DNA of 64,000 nucleotides from Limonium bicolor (taxonomy: Eukaryota > Streptophyta > Magnoliopsida > Caryophyllales > Plumbaginaceae), in NCBI GenBank assembly GCA_023374045.1, contig CM041778.1:99450839-99514838 (forward strand), read 5' to 3'. Made by a program: the position numbers and the translations under genes. Within the stretch, counting starts at the first letter, position 1. Every line of letters begins with the position of its first letter. The notes under the pieces are model-generated. The model searched no databases. It was not told the DNA's origin and saw only the letters and a program-made list of their open reading frames with translations. Positions 12,792 to 23,900 of this stretch are shown here, piece by piece.

Positions 12792-13991
12792 TATTCTAAT
12801 GTAAGGCACCTCCTTAATTCTGAGTACATAACCCTCCTTAGTTGTGTGTCATTTCTGGTGCAAACATTGTTTGGTTATAAATATAGATAATGGGTTCTAC
12901 AAACTAATGCTTCAATGCTTGTTTTACTTTGTTGAAAGGATCTTAGTTTTTAAACAGTAAGCTATGTGGCCTCATCTGGGTACGCATGTAATTCTCCTCC
13001 TTAATGGTATTTAAATTGCTTTTGTCTAGTTTAACTCATGATATTGTAGCAATTGTGCTACTAGTCTTTTGTATCTATTCTGCTATTACATCAGCTGGCA
13101 TGATTTATTATTATCTTTGTTGCTGGTTTCATCAGTTCTAATTTAACCATTTATTACATTGTTGCAGGGAACTTTTTTGTCAACAACAGTGATGTGTATC
13201 TTCATTTTGGGGCGACCGTAATGTTGAAGCTGCAGAGTAGTTTGTTTAGATGGTAGACTAGTGAGTAGTAGTGCTTTTTGCGTAGGTCTGACATGTGGTA
13301 GCTGCGAATGTAATGTTGAATTTGTTACTGCACCTTTTGAATCATTATGATCATGTTGCTAAAGTTCAGTGTTGCACCTTTTGAATCAATGTAAGACTAC
13401 AGATGAATGCTTCTGTTAGCACCTTTTGAACCAAGTTCAGTGCTACACCTTTTGTTAATTGAGTTGGTGCCTTTCTGTTAGCAATGCTCCAGTTAATTGA
13501 GTTGTCTTTTACGTAAATAACTCAGTTCAATGAGATGTCACCAGTTAATTCATGAAAGTTTGTATCAGTAATACACCATCAGTTTGCATCATTAATTCAC
13601 CATCAGTTTGCATCATTTTGTATAAAAAAGTTAGCACCAATTACTGAGTCATCAATTAGTGATTGACCATAAGTTTACAACAATATTTCACCATCTGTTT
13701 GCATTAGAAAGTCAGCAACAATTACTGAGTCATCAATTAGTGATTGACCATTAGTTTATAGCAGTATTTCACCAACAGTTTGCATCATTTTACAGCAGTA
13801 TTTCACAATCAGTTTGCATCATTTTGCAGCAGGATGATATAGGAGTAATGCACTTCTTAAGTTACATAACAGTGGCAACCAGAAAATGCAACTTCAAAAA
13901 AGATGATCTTGTCATTAAATTAGTAGAAGTCATTACATTAGATAACAGTGGCAAGCAGTGTAATCAAACCTAATTAACAAAAAAGCATAAC
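12792..13991. repeat. MULE 3' noncoding region with short tandem repeats
   Basis: No gene. Two imperfect tandem arrays are visible. At about 13325-13455 a GCACCTTTTGAATCA-type unit recurs four times with TTCAGTG spacers. At about 13545-13830 an 81-bp unit (AATTACTGAGTCATCAATTA, starts near 13629 and 13710) is combined with repeated CACCATCAGTTTGCATCAT units. Confidence 0.7.
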
Positions 13992-14914
13992 CTAGACTAG
14001 TCTAACAACCAACATAGCTATTACAACAACTACTACATAACAAAACAGTGATAGTCTCCCTCCTTTAGGATTGATTTTTCTATTCAGCTAGGGGTGTCAA
14101 AATCGGGTTTCGGGTCGGGTTCGGGTTGATCAACCCGAACCCGACCCGAAAATAGTTTTGGTCAACCCGAACCCGACCCGAACCCAGAGCGGGTTGTGCT
14201 TCTTTAACCCGAACCCAGAGCGAGTTGACCCGAACCCGACCCGTTTTTTCAAAATTATTTTTTTTTTAAATTTTGGCTTATTTAATAAAAAAAATAATAC
14301 TATAATATTAATTAATTATTATGTACAATATATATATGTTGATCGATTAAATGTTTATTTTAGTCATAAATTAATCATTAAATACTAATTAAGTCATTAA
14401 ATATAACATATTTTCTATTTTTAATTAATTTTTTTCGGGTTACGGATTAGTGGGTTCAACCCGAACCCGAAGCGGGTTTCAATGACCCAACCCGAACCCG
14501 ACCCGAAAATCATTTCGGGTCAAAAATCTCAACCCGAACCCGGCTTTTTACGGGTCGGTTTCGGGTCGGGTTTCGGGTTCGGGTCAAGATTGACATCCCT
14601 ATATTCAGCAACAGCTTCAGTTCCATCACCTCGTCCCTCGAGTCTTTCATTTCTTCAAGAATCTTCAACATATCAATATTTGGAGCATTTTGATTCACCT
14701 CTTCCACATACCAGCTGTTGCTCAACAAGTGTCTGTTAAGCTCCTCTTCGTGCCACCATTTGAAAGTTGCGTAACGGCAATCACAATGATTGAACAACTT
14801 CCCAGAGTTTTCACAAGTGAAAGCAACGTGCAACTTACAGTTCTTTTTACATATGCACTTCACATTTGCAAATGTAAAAAGACTTTGACTATTACGGTTG
14901 CTTGATGTAGACAT
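13992..14914 (-). pseudogene. GRF-type zinc-finger protein of the MULE, disrupted by a MITE
   Basis: The start is the ATG at 14914. The N-terminal part has the GRF zinc-finger pattern (CICKKNCKLHVAFTCENSG, later HCDCRYATFKWWHEEE, near residues 20-58), followed by a helical EEMKDSRDEVMELKLLL segment. A 513-bp hAT-type MITE (14089-14601) then interrupts it at codon LLN. Reading across the insertion with one copy of the 8-bp duplication, the frame stays open to a TAG at 13992-13994 and ends in a hydrophobic, membrane-like tail. That arrangement (GRF finger, coiled segment, C-terminal hydrophobic helix) is common to small GRF proteins encoded in plant MULEs. Function is unknown. As it stands, the gene would read into MITE sequence and stop near 14510. 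Confidence 0.8.
14089..14601. mobile_element. hAT-type MITE with CGGGTT-rich arms
   Basis: Termini TAGGGGTGTCAA at 14089 and TTGACATCCCTA at 14601 form a 12-bp TIR with one mismatch. The flanks TATTCAGC at 14081-14088 and 14602-14609 are a perfect 8-bp target duplication. TAGGG-type ends with 8-bp duplications indicate the hAT superfamily (compare Ac). The subterminal 150 bp on each side is made of GGGTCGGGTTCGGGTT-type repeats in opposite orientations; the centre is AT-rich and noncoding. Confidence 0.9.
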
Positions 14915-14977
14915 AATTGATTAAGTTACCTGTTGTGCACACAAAAAAGATAAAAAAAACATGGAACACATTTGGAG

Positions 14978-15880
14978 AGCTCAGATATAGTATACCCCAT
15001 CATCATAGCTCTAAATGCATAATAAGTGGAGCGATTTCAACTAATAGCCTATTACCGAACTAGAATGGAGCAACAGATGTCAATCAAATGCCGCTTCAAC
15101 AAACTAGAGCAGCAATAGGTACTCAAACACTTCAGCACTCAATTATGTATCTTGTTGATGCAAACATCAACAACAGTAAGGGGCCTTTTTATATAAAAAT
15201 CAAGGAGGATGTTCATCAAAACAATGTCAACCAGTGAGCAACGTAACCGGCAAACAGATTCCAAGAGAAGGAAATTACTTTGCGCACTCATGACCTTTGT
15301 TCCGATTTACATCCATCACTCAAATTCTATTTTCCGTCCACTTAGTCCAGCTGGCACAATTTTATTGGTTGGCTGTTTAATAGCCGAACCAGTACAGTTC
15401 AAGATGGAAAAAATTAGACCGGTCACTCTTCTGTCTCAACCGTGTCCCGATTCTTGCTTTGTCTCAGCTCAGATATGGTATACCCCATCATCATAGCTCT
15501 AAATGCATAATAAGTAGGGAAATTTTAACTAATAGCCGAATGCCCAACTAGAATGGAGCAATAGATGTCAATCAAATATCTCATCAACAAAACAAGTTTG
15601 CAATAGCTCAAACAACATATTCATGATTGTGAGCTCAGATATAGTATACCCCATCATCGTAGTTCTAAATTCATAATAAGTGGAGAAATTTCAACTAATA
15701 GCCTACTAACGAACTAGAATGGAGCAACAAATGTCAATCAAATACCGCTTCAACAAACTAGAGCAGCAATAGGTAGTGAAACCACTTTAACACTCAATTA
15801 TGTATCTTGTTGATGCAAACATCAACAACGGTAAGAGGCCTTTTATATAAAAATCATGGAGGATGTTCATCAAAACAACA
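14978..15880. repeat. Three direct subterminal repeats plus displaced MULE TIR fragment
   Basis: A unit starting CTCAGATATAGTATACCCCATC occurs at about 14979-15235, 15469-15635 (shorter) and 15632-15880. The first and third share a longer tail with TTATGTATCTTGTTGATGCA. Between the first and second lies a segment (15225-15270) that matches the inner right TIR, joined to a direct-oriented copy of the outer left TIR (15272-15465). This indicates rearrangement of the MULE right end. Confidence 0.75.
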
Positions 15881-15958
15881 GTGAAGCAATTACAGCTTAT
15901 ACCCTACCGCACAACTGGCCGGGAGCAACAAATGTCAAGCAAATGCCGCTTCTACAGA

Positions 15959-16169
15959 CCAGAAAGCAATTCAACAGGCATATAGATTGGGCATAAACAG
16001 AATTACGAAACTGTTACAGTGAGGTTCAGTTCGAACAAAAGGAGCATCAGTGACAGAGATGTAATAAACCAATCAACGTCAACCAGTCAGCAACTTAACC
16101 GGCAAACAGAATCCAAGAGAAGGAGCAGCAATTAGAAGAAAGTGCAGCTTATTCCACTCCGCAGGTCTA
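15959..16169. repeat. MULE right terminal inverted repeat, inner part only
   Basis: The reverse complement matches 3414-3650, including GCTCCTTTTGTTCGAACT. The match stops at AGGTCTA (16163-16169); the outer TIR sequence expected beyond it is absent. Confidence 0.75.
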
Positions 16170-16204
16170 TAAATTGATAACACGAACTGCATACATCGTT
16201 TCCC

Positions 16205-17905
16205 TCTCATCGAATCCTTATGTATAAGAATATTTTTTTAGGATTATCAGTTTATAGATAGCTTGAAAAATTGATAAACTTGAACGCTATAATTAGAAAA
16301 GATAAAACCAAGAGTTGTTGGAATCAATTTTACATATTCATTTAACCTTGGTTTTACGTATCCACTTATGAAGAAAACACCCGTGCAACCTTCATTATCA
16401 TTTCTATCATAAATATAAAAAATATTACACTAATTAATGTTACATATATTTTTCCCTTGGCCATTCTGATCAAATCATAGTGTATAAGAATATTTTCTTG
16501 GCATTTATCAGTTTATAGAGATTGATTGAGGCTCCGTTCAGTGTTGTCTCTTTTGTGATATAAATGTGGTATTTTTGAGTTTGACATTTTTGATAAAAAA
16601 TGTCAAACCAACACTGTCGAACAACAATTTTCAAAACAGACACAAATATACCAGCATAAAACAACCACAAAACAATCACAAAACTGCTAGTTAGTAATTT
16701 ACGCTGCAAAGAGAATGAATACCGTAAACAGAGACGGGCCAAAAAACTGTAATTAGGGCGAGAATATTTTAATCATATTAATTAATATTTAAAATTATTA
16801 AAAATAAAATTAATTTGATTTTCAATAGTATAATTTATATTTTAAAATGATATTATATATTAAATTTGACACAAAAAATAAATAAATTAAAATTTAAAAT
16901 TAATTATATAAAAAAGTTGTTTTCCCTTTTTATTTTTAGTTTATTATAAAGATTGGTATACTAAATTATAAGTTAATGACATAATATAGAACAATAGTTT
17001 TAAACTAGTAGCGTTTTTCAAAAACTTATACTAAAAATTTATTTAGAGTAATTCTAATAATATTTTCTAATTTATAGAATCTATAAAAAAACTAAAAAAA
17101 ATATTTGTATTATGGATAGAAGGGGTACTGATTACTAAGATGACATAATAATTCATTTTATTTGACTATTATGCTAAAATAAGGTATAAAATCTGAATAT
17201 TTAATTATATGACATATAGTAATATTAGGTCATAATTTAACACTATTGTTTATTTTTTGTATGATGTAAACACTTAATAAAGTTCACTAATTATTATTAT
17301 AGTTTCCTTTTATTCAAAATGTGAACAAGTAGTCTGGGTGTTAAAAACGTTGTATAGGTACAATTGTTGTATCCATTGATAGAACTGTGATTGATAATAG
17401 TGAAGTTATTTATATAGACCTTAATATAAATGTTAACAAAAATTGATTGTAATAAAATTTGTTGTTTTCGTAATTAATAAATTATGTATATACTAATTCC
17501 TATATTTGCTAGTAGTTTTTTTTATTTTCATCTTAACAAAAAGTTGTTTCAAAATGTAATACAAAATTTTTAATTGTAACACAGAAAATGATAAATGCAC
17601 TGCACGTAATTAACTTATTCAAATATGCCAGACGAAACTGCCACATGTCGAACACCAGTTTTCAAAACAGCCAGCACAAAACAACCAGCAAAACACCACA
17701 AAACAACCAGACCAAAACAACTACAAAACAATCACAAAAAAGCCAAACCGAACGGGGCCTGATTGATAAACCTTAAGACTATAAATGTTTGGAAACGATA
17801 AACTTAATAGTTGGAGTCAATTTTATATTCATTAATCTTGGTTTACGATTATCTATAAATGTTTCCGTTGATGGTTGAAAACATGTACACAAGCTTATAT
17901 AATCG
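16205..17905. repeat. Direct duplication of about 200 bp, second copy split by a TIR element
   Basis: Copy 1 (about 16205-16370) has TATGTATAAGAATATTTT, ATCAGTTTATAGA and TTGGAATCAATTTTACATAT. Copy 2 shows the same series at 16470-16529 and resumes at 17760-17850. Copy 1 therefore acts as an approximate empty-site reference for the insertion at 16530. Confidence 0.65.
16530..17759. mobile_element. 1.23-kb noncoding TIR transposon (GGCYCCGTTC ends)
   Basis: It begins GGCTCCGTTCAGTG and ends CCGAACGGGGCC, flanked by TGATTGA at 16523-16529 and 17760-17766. No coding sequence is visible. The subterminal parts at 16604-16690 and 17645-17750 both carry AAAACAACCA(C/G)-type repeats. GGCCCCGTTCGGTTTGG-like termini occur in several plant non-autonomous DNA elements. 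A 7-bp duplication (or 8 bp with one mismatch) would fit hAT, but the superfamily is uncertain. Confidence 0.65.
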
Positions 17906-18655
17906 TTTTCATCACTATTTAAAAAAATTACATTGTTATATATAAACTCATTATTAAAGCAATTATAACGATGGAAACATTTATTAACTATTATTTATAC
18001 ATTTTTAAACTATTGATTAAGGAATTAATAATAATCATGAATAGTAAAAGTGATAAGTTTCTTCTTATACATACATAATGTGAACTATTTATACATAGTG
18101 AGACAATTGAAATTTGTCCACTCGACTACCATGTGTCCTTATCTGGTGAGCTTAAATACTGCCTATGATTTAATAAATATGTATTATCTATTTATATTTT
18201 TATCAATCTTTTAAACTAATTATATTTTATCTAATATATATATATCACTTGTGTTCTCTTTTTTCTATTCATAATAAACTTTTTATACCAAAATATTCTT
18301 TTGTGAAGTTACAAATTAATTATACCACAAGGTTATAATTTAAACTAAAACTTATAAGTTCAATATTCTATAAAGCGGAGACTTTTTAAATTTTTTAAAA
18401 TATGAATATTTCACTTGGTGATTTATATATTAATTATTTTTAAAAAATTTATTAACTCATTAAGGCAATGTTGATATATTTTTAGTTTTTATATATTTAT
18501 ATATAATCAATATTATAAGATTAAGAAAATATTATACAATAGTCACATAAGTATATAGTCATATAAAAAATTTAAGACTTGATGAATTATTCTATTAAGT
18601 GTTATAAATAATTAAATTATTGTAGAAAACAAAAAAGTATGATATTAAAAAGCAA
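17906..18655. other. AT-rich DNA without recognisable features
   Basis: Very AT-rich sequence with many short A/T runs. I see no gene, TIR pair or LTR end here. Confidence 0.5.
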
Positions 18656-18659
18656 AATT

Positions 18660-19632
18660 CTTGGCTACAAGTGGTTGTAGTCATCATAGATACATCCTAG
18701 CTATACACTGAGTGAAATACGGGAGAGAAAAGTGGAGTGTGGATTTTTTTTTCTGTCATTCTTTTATTTTCTGGCGTGAGTTGCGTTTTGCCGTTTTTAT
18801 TATTTTCCTTTTTTTCTTTTTTATTTTTCTTTATCTTTATCACAACAACAATAATTTAAATGGTTGTAACTTTTAATATACAAGCCAAAAATGAAAAAAA
18901 ATTATATCATTGTTCATCTAAATTCAAGCTCATGAATATGTTTTGACAACTTTTTAAAAAAAGTATTTTTACATGTATAGGATGATATTTTAACGTGAGA
19001 TGTATGTACATATTTTAATGTGAGAATGTACATGTTTTAATGTGACAATGTACATGTTTTAATGTGAGAATGTACATGTTCTTTAATGACATCTATACAT
19101 GTTTGTATGACCATCTGTACAAGTTTCTCCCTTATATGTACAGATTTTAATCTAAGGATGTACATATTTAATGATTCGTACAGGTTTATGTGATCAACTG
19201 TATGTTTTTAGTGTGAAGATGTACATGTGTTTACGTGTGGATGTACATGTTTTAATGAACATTTGTACAGTTTTGTATGACCATCTGTACAATTTTTTTA
19301 TATTTTGTACACTATACATGTAAAAAGTTTTTTTTTGTCAAAGTTGTCAAAATATATCTATGACTGGTCTTGTTTTGAAGAGCTTGAATTTAGATGAACA
19401 ATGATATAATTTTTTTTATTTTGGACTTATATATTAAAAGTTATAATAATTTAAAACTTTTATGATAAAGAAAGCAAAAAATCTTTTAAAAAAAAACTCG
19501 CCCACACTCCTGTTTGAATTTGTTTAGTTTTATATTTTACAAAGTAATTGCATGTCAGCAAATGAAGCCATTCTGATTTGCTATGTCAGATGTAGCTATC
19601 CTAGCTAAATCTAGTTGTAGCTAAGACTTACC
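18660..19632. mobile_element. Fold-back element with tandem-repeat core
   Basis: Two long arms are inverted copies. A perfect 28-bp pair sits at 18904-18931 and 19380-19407 (GAGCTTGAATTTAGATGAAC on the right arm). Further pairs are TTTTTACATGTATAG (18966-18980) with its inverse at 19311-19325, and GGAGTGTGG near 18733 with CCACACTCC near 19502. The outer ends resemble each other (TTGGCTACAA near 18660; inverse TTGTAGCTAA near 19620). The core (about 18985-19300) is a degenerate tandem array of a 22-bp unit like ATGTACATGTTTTAATGTGA. No target duplication was identified, so the ends are approximate. Confidence 0.75.
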
Positions 19633-20279
19633 GTATTAAAAATACACGTATCAAATGCATAGAAAAATTGTACGTAAGTTAGATAAGTAAAAAAAAAAAA
19701 AAAGAATACATGTGCACTATAGCTTCTTGAATGCATTTAAAAAAGAACGAGAATATGTCTTCCGTTAAACAAATTACATCATTTTTTTATTTCATAATTT
19801 TTAATCACCGTCATTCATTCCTACTATAACTTACATCTATTAATTAGGAACGGCTCAGATCTCATCGGTCATTTTAAGGGAAATAACCTCTGGGTCGCAA
19901 TATGGCCCAGCCGATATGGGTGTCAATTTTTTCTAGAAAACCTTTGCAATCCCGTTATTATAGTTTCGATTTTACGATAATAATTAGTACAATATATTTT
20001 TAAATAATCTTTAATTTGGATCAAATAATTATTGCATAAATTTGATTAACTTTTAAATTAAATATATATAACTTTTACATCAATCTGAATAATCAATACA
20101 TTATTTTAAACAATCTTTGAGCTTACACAAATAATATGATGTTCATTGTATACCCAGAGCCACCCAATTCCCTGTTTGGACATCATGTCCACTCATTCTC
20201 ATGCCGGAGACAAATAATACTCTGGAACCGCATTGTCCAAATGCGGCTTTATATTGTGCAAACGAACCGCACTTGGAGA

Positions 20280-20340
20280 CAGTAGCGGATCCAGGAATTA
20301 TGTTAGGGGGCTATTATTGCATTTTACAAAATTTTAAAAT

Positions 20341-20407
<67 letters not shown>

Positions 20408-20443
20408 GTAGAGCCCCCTAGCCCGCTCCTGCATCCGCCCCTG
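20280..20443. mobile_element. 164-bp hAT-like MITE containing a 64-nt G tract
   Basis: The ends are CAGTAGCGGATCCAGGA and the inverse of CAGGGGCGGATGCAGGA. Flanks CTTGGAGA (20272-20279) and CTTAGAGA (20444-20451) form an 8-bp duplication with one mismatch. Positions 20343-20406 are uninterrupted G. The open frames with poly-Gly and poly-Pro here are artefacts of the G run. Confidence 0.7.
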
Positions 20444-22453
20444 CTTAGAGAATGCGGTTCTTTCGATTTGACTATGGGTCAAAACCGCATTTGACAATGC
20501 TATTCTTTGTAACTGGAACATGTTTGCCAAATGCGATTCTTTGCATTTATTGAGCCACGGGCACCATTCATCTCAATAACTACCTAAATCTTTATCCTCT
20601 TTTCTCACATCTACTCCCATATATCCTTCTCATACCTCTTAAGTTCTTCTTCTTTATCCTATAGCAATTAAATTCTCGAATCCCAAAAATATGCAAAAAA
20701 AGACCTCCAAAAAAGAGAGGAAATCCTCAAAAAAAAATGAAAGAGAATAGAGGAGGATATAATTCATCTTCATCCTCATTAGCATAAAATCATGATAGCT
20801 ACCCAAAAAAATATGGATGCCCGAAAGAAGCAAAGTGCAGGCTCATCATCCGGATCCGCTTCTCTAAATCAACCGGCAACAAACAAGGTGGCCATAGCGC
20901 CAAGAAGAATTGGTCGTAGAGGCATCTAGCACAGGGGCCGCGGCCTAAGTAAGAAGGGGGCTTCAACAATCAAGAATAAGGGGTCCCAAGCCTCAAAGTG
21001 GGGGGGGGGGGGGGGGGGGTGGGGGGGGCATGGCCGGAAATATTTTACGGATCCTGAAGTAGGGATGATCCTGATTGCCTAAATATTTGAACCAGGAGTA
21101 TGTAAGTATACCCTGGTCATCTAGATTACGATCTCACTTGTACAGCTCCTTCATCCTGATTATTTTAGTTGTTAATTTTTTCTTTCACATCATGGTATCA
21201 TCTATTAGTTTATAAATTATGAAGGTTATATCTTTAACTTTTATTGGATGATGCTCCTACTGAGACAGGTCGTGCCTTTAGCAAACATTAAAAAAAGTAT
21301 AATATTTTATTGTCGATTTTGGTTCATCCGGTGACTCGATTTAATTCGACAACAACTCATGGAAGAGGGAGATTATATTTATATCATTTTCAGTAATCCA
21401 ACCAGTTAATTTGTTTCCCTCATCAAACTCTTAAACTCTATCGGTCGTGGCCATTTATGGTTTCAAACAAGACACTATGTAGTTTCATTATAAAACCATT
21501 CAACATGAGATAACACTCAAATACATCCAAATTTAGTGAATTTCATCCATTTATGCAGCATTATTTTTTTAGGGTGCTTACTTAAGGCACAACCTAACAT
21601 AGCAAGAGCTACATAGCATAAGAAAAAACATCAACATACCCATACAAGATCAACTATCAACCCGTGGCTCAAATTGCTTCCACATTTGAGAGGTAGTTCT
21701 CTATCATCTCCTCTACATCATCATCATTCCTTATGAACATTTGTCTCTAATATGGCTCCGAATGATGATGATGCATCGCTCTAAAGGTTATTGATGTAGC
21801 ATGAAACATCTGCTCACCTTCATCAAGGTTACATTCTACAGCAAATTTGAAAAACTTAAAGTCCATATTATTGGTGATAGTAAGGCGTACAGTTTGGCGT
21901 GTAAAAATCACATACATCGAAGGATGGTTGGACTTAATGTATAAAAAAAAGATTAGTTGAAACGAAGAAGAAATGTTTCAGATGGAGAAGGAATGAGATG
22001 GTTGAGGTGTGGAGAAGTAGGAGCCTCATTTGATGTATTTATAAGGGAAAATGGTGGTGCAGGGTTTCATGTTGCAAAAAAAAGCCGCATTTGAGCTTTG
22101 TGGGAATATTAATTACTCAACCAACGGTTAAAAAATCAACATAAATATTAAAGTCAAACAGACCAATCATTGGAATATTTAACTTTTACTGTACACTCAC
22201 ATGTCAAATCCACTAGAGTCTGTAGCATAACAATAATTAAGTGGAATCCTGTACTATTACTGCACACTCATGCAGGTTTTCCAGATATGTGGTGCTTGTG
22301 CACTTCACCTTTATGTTGCATCATGCAGCCATATAGACATACTAATAATGCAAGCGAGTAGTACTTGAGCTTGCTTGTCCCAACACTATTCACTACTATA
22401 ATTTTATGTTATAGTGTTCACTCGCGGGTATTGACTAATATGCTGATCATTAG
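20444..22453. other. Unclassified region with AAATGCGG motifs and a second G tract
   Basis: Several AAATGCGG / CCGCATTT motifs flank the MITE (20228-20540), and one recurs at 22086. A G20 tract lies at 21000-21019 and a G8 tract just after it. A minus-strand stretch at about 21660-21900 reads as a partly open, acidic sequence ending MIENYLSNVEAI, and a plus-strand stretch at 20815-20930 starts MDARKKQSAGSSSGS. I cannot assign either to a family. This may be an old non-autonomous DNA element. Confidence 0.35.
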
Positions 22454-23900
22454 TGTTGTGTAAAAACTATATAACAAAGTATATAAATAAATGCAAGGAA
22501 TATACAAGTGCACCTAATAGATGTAGTACAAAAAGTGTCGTGTCCACAAGGAAATTGGTTCAATCTACCTAGTCTCAGTAATCTAGTTAATGAAACAAAG
22601 AGTGGCAAACGGGGGTTTAGCCGGAGACAAGCTAGTTGTTTGGTGTAGAAACAATAAACTAATGGGTTAAGGATGAAATGGATGAAAGAGTACTCTATGA
22701 TAGTGGGCATCCCCTTAAATGCCCAATTACACTCATAAACATTCCTCAATTTAGTTGTATATTATAGCTAAGGTCATGATTTTCCAAATCTTGAACTAAT
22801 CAATTCTCACCTAGTTAATCACACCTCCTTATTCAAGAAAAACTAGAGTCACTAGATAACCTTAATTTCAAGCTTCTAACAATAGCCCTAAAATTCCACT
22901 CCCTAATTTAGAGAAATAAAAGTTAGGGTTTATCCCTAAATTCCCAATTTCTAGCTCATACCCTAATGTTGCTTGAAATTGCAATAAATGTCATGAGTAC
23001 TCAATCCAAGACATTAATGAAACATTAATGGAGATAAAACAATTATTATAAATGAGGTCATGTTTACAAGCACATGAAGCATTCAAGATTCAATCCTCAT
23101 CCTAGAGCGCAAATGTGACTACTCAACCATGGAGAAAGAAGAAATAAAGAACAAGGAATAGCCATAGTAGGAGAGTAGAAGCTTCAATGGAGGTGGGAGG
23201 TTTTCCCTCTTTTCTTCATCTTCTTATCTTCTCTTCTTTTCCTATATTCTGCCGCCTTCCTCTCTTTTCTTCTGGCTGGAATGGGACTCGGACGGGTGAG
23301 TGGAGAGAACCTTTGGTCCGGGTTTGTGTACGGCTAATAAACCCGAATCACATTGACGTGGTTACATCCTGCACATTCGATAACTGGTCCGGGTCTATCA
23401 CCCAGACACAAACCCGGGCCAGAGTAAAAATGGGTGAAGACTTCAGTGAAGGATTGGTCTGGGTTTGTAAACTCGGACGCAAACTCGGACCAGGGTGAAA
23501 AATTGGCAGAAACTTCAGTGGGGGATGGTCAGGGTTTGTAGACCCGGAAACAAACCCGAACCAAGGTGAAATGTTGACAGAAGCTTCAGAAAGGGTTGCA
23601 GACCCGTACACAGACCCGGACCAGGCAAGAATTTCATCAGAATGTAAGTTTTTCACCAGTTTGGTCCTGTTTTGGTATCTACCCTCGTGACACGCATCCC
23701 GAAGTCTCGTTTAAGCATCTGAATACCTCTTTAGCATCGTTATATCGTGCTCCAATGAGCTTTTACCTATATTATAATAAAAAATGTATAAGTTCACTAA
23801 TAATTACCAAATACTGTATAAAGTTGTGAAAATAGGTTATAATCCAAGTAGAATGTAGGTAAATATAACCTTCATAACTGCATATTTTCACCACTTATCA
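22454..23900 (-). repeat. 3' LTR of the Athila-like element
   Basis: On the minus strand it starts TGATAAGTGG at 23900, directly after the polypurine tract, and ends in ...CACAACA near 22454 (left edge approximate). It contains a 71-bp tandem repeat at about 23411-23620 (units beginning at 23411, 23482, 23553 and 23613), each with a GGTCCGGGTTT-type core and a CAGAAGCTTCAG-like segment. Confidence 0.7.

Larger units (their letters stand above)
2960..16170 (+). mobile_element. Decayed Mutator-like element (MULE), nested host of a CACTA and a MITE
   Basis: The left end begins GGGAAAATCAC at 2960 and opens a terminal inverted repeat of about 690 bp. Its inner part (3414-3650) reappears in inverted orientation at 15959-16169. 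Between the arms lie a MuDR-type transposase on the plus strand (3699-6072 and 11913-12791) and a GRF zinc-finger gene on the minus strand (13992-14914), a pairing known from plant MULEs. The outer 450 bp of the right arm is missing, and a direct-oriented piece of it sits at 15272-15465, so the right end is rearranged. No 9-bp target duplication can be tested for that reason. The element is dead: frameshifts, several stops, and a 5.8-kb CACTA in its transposase. Confidence 0.8.

Noticed and set aside
14100..14590. Telomere-like G-rich repeats
   Set aside because: The unit is CGGGTT-type, occurs in both orientations, and lies within a MITE with TIRs and target duplication; it is not the plant telomere repeat.
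18985..19300. Regularly spaced short repeats that could suggest a CRISPR-like array
   Set aside because: The units are degenerate, directly adjacent without unique spacers, and sit in a plant fold-back element.
20201..20530. Open frames on both strands with long Gly or Pro runs
   Set aside because: They are translations of the G64 homopolymer inside the MITE, not proteins.
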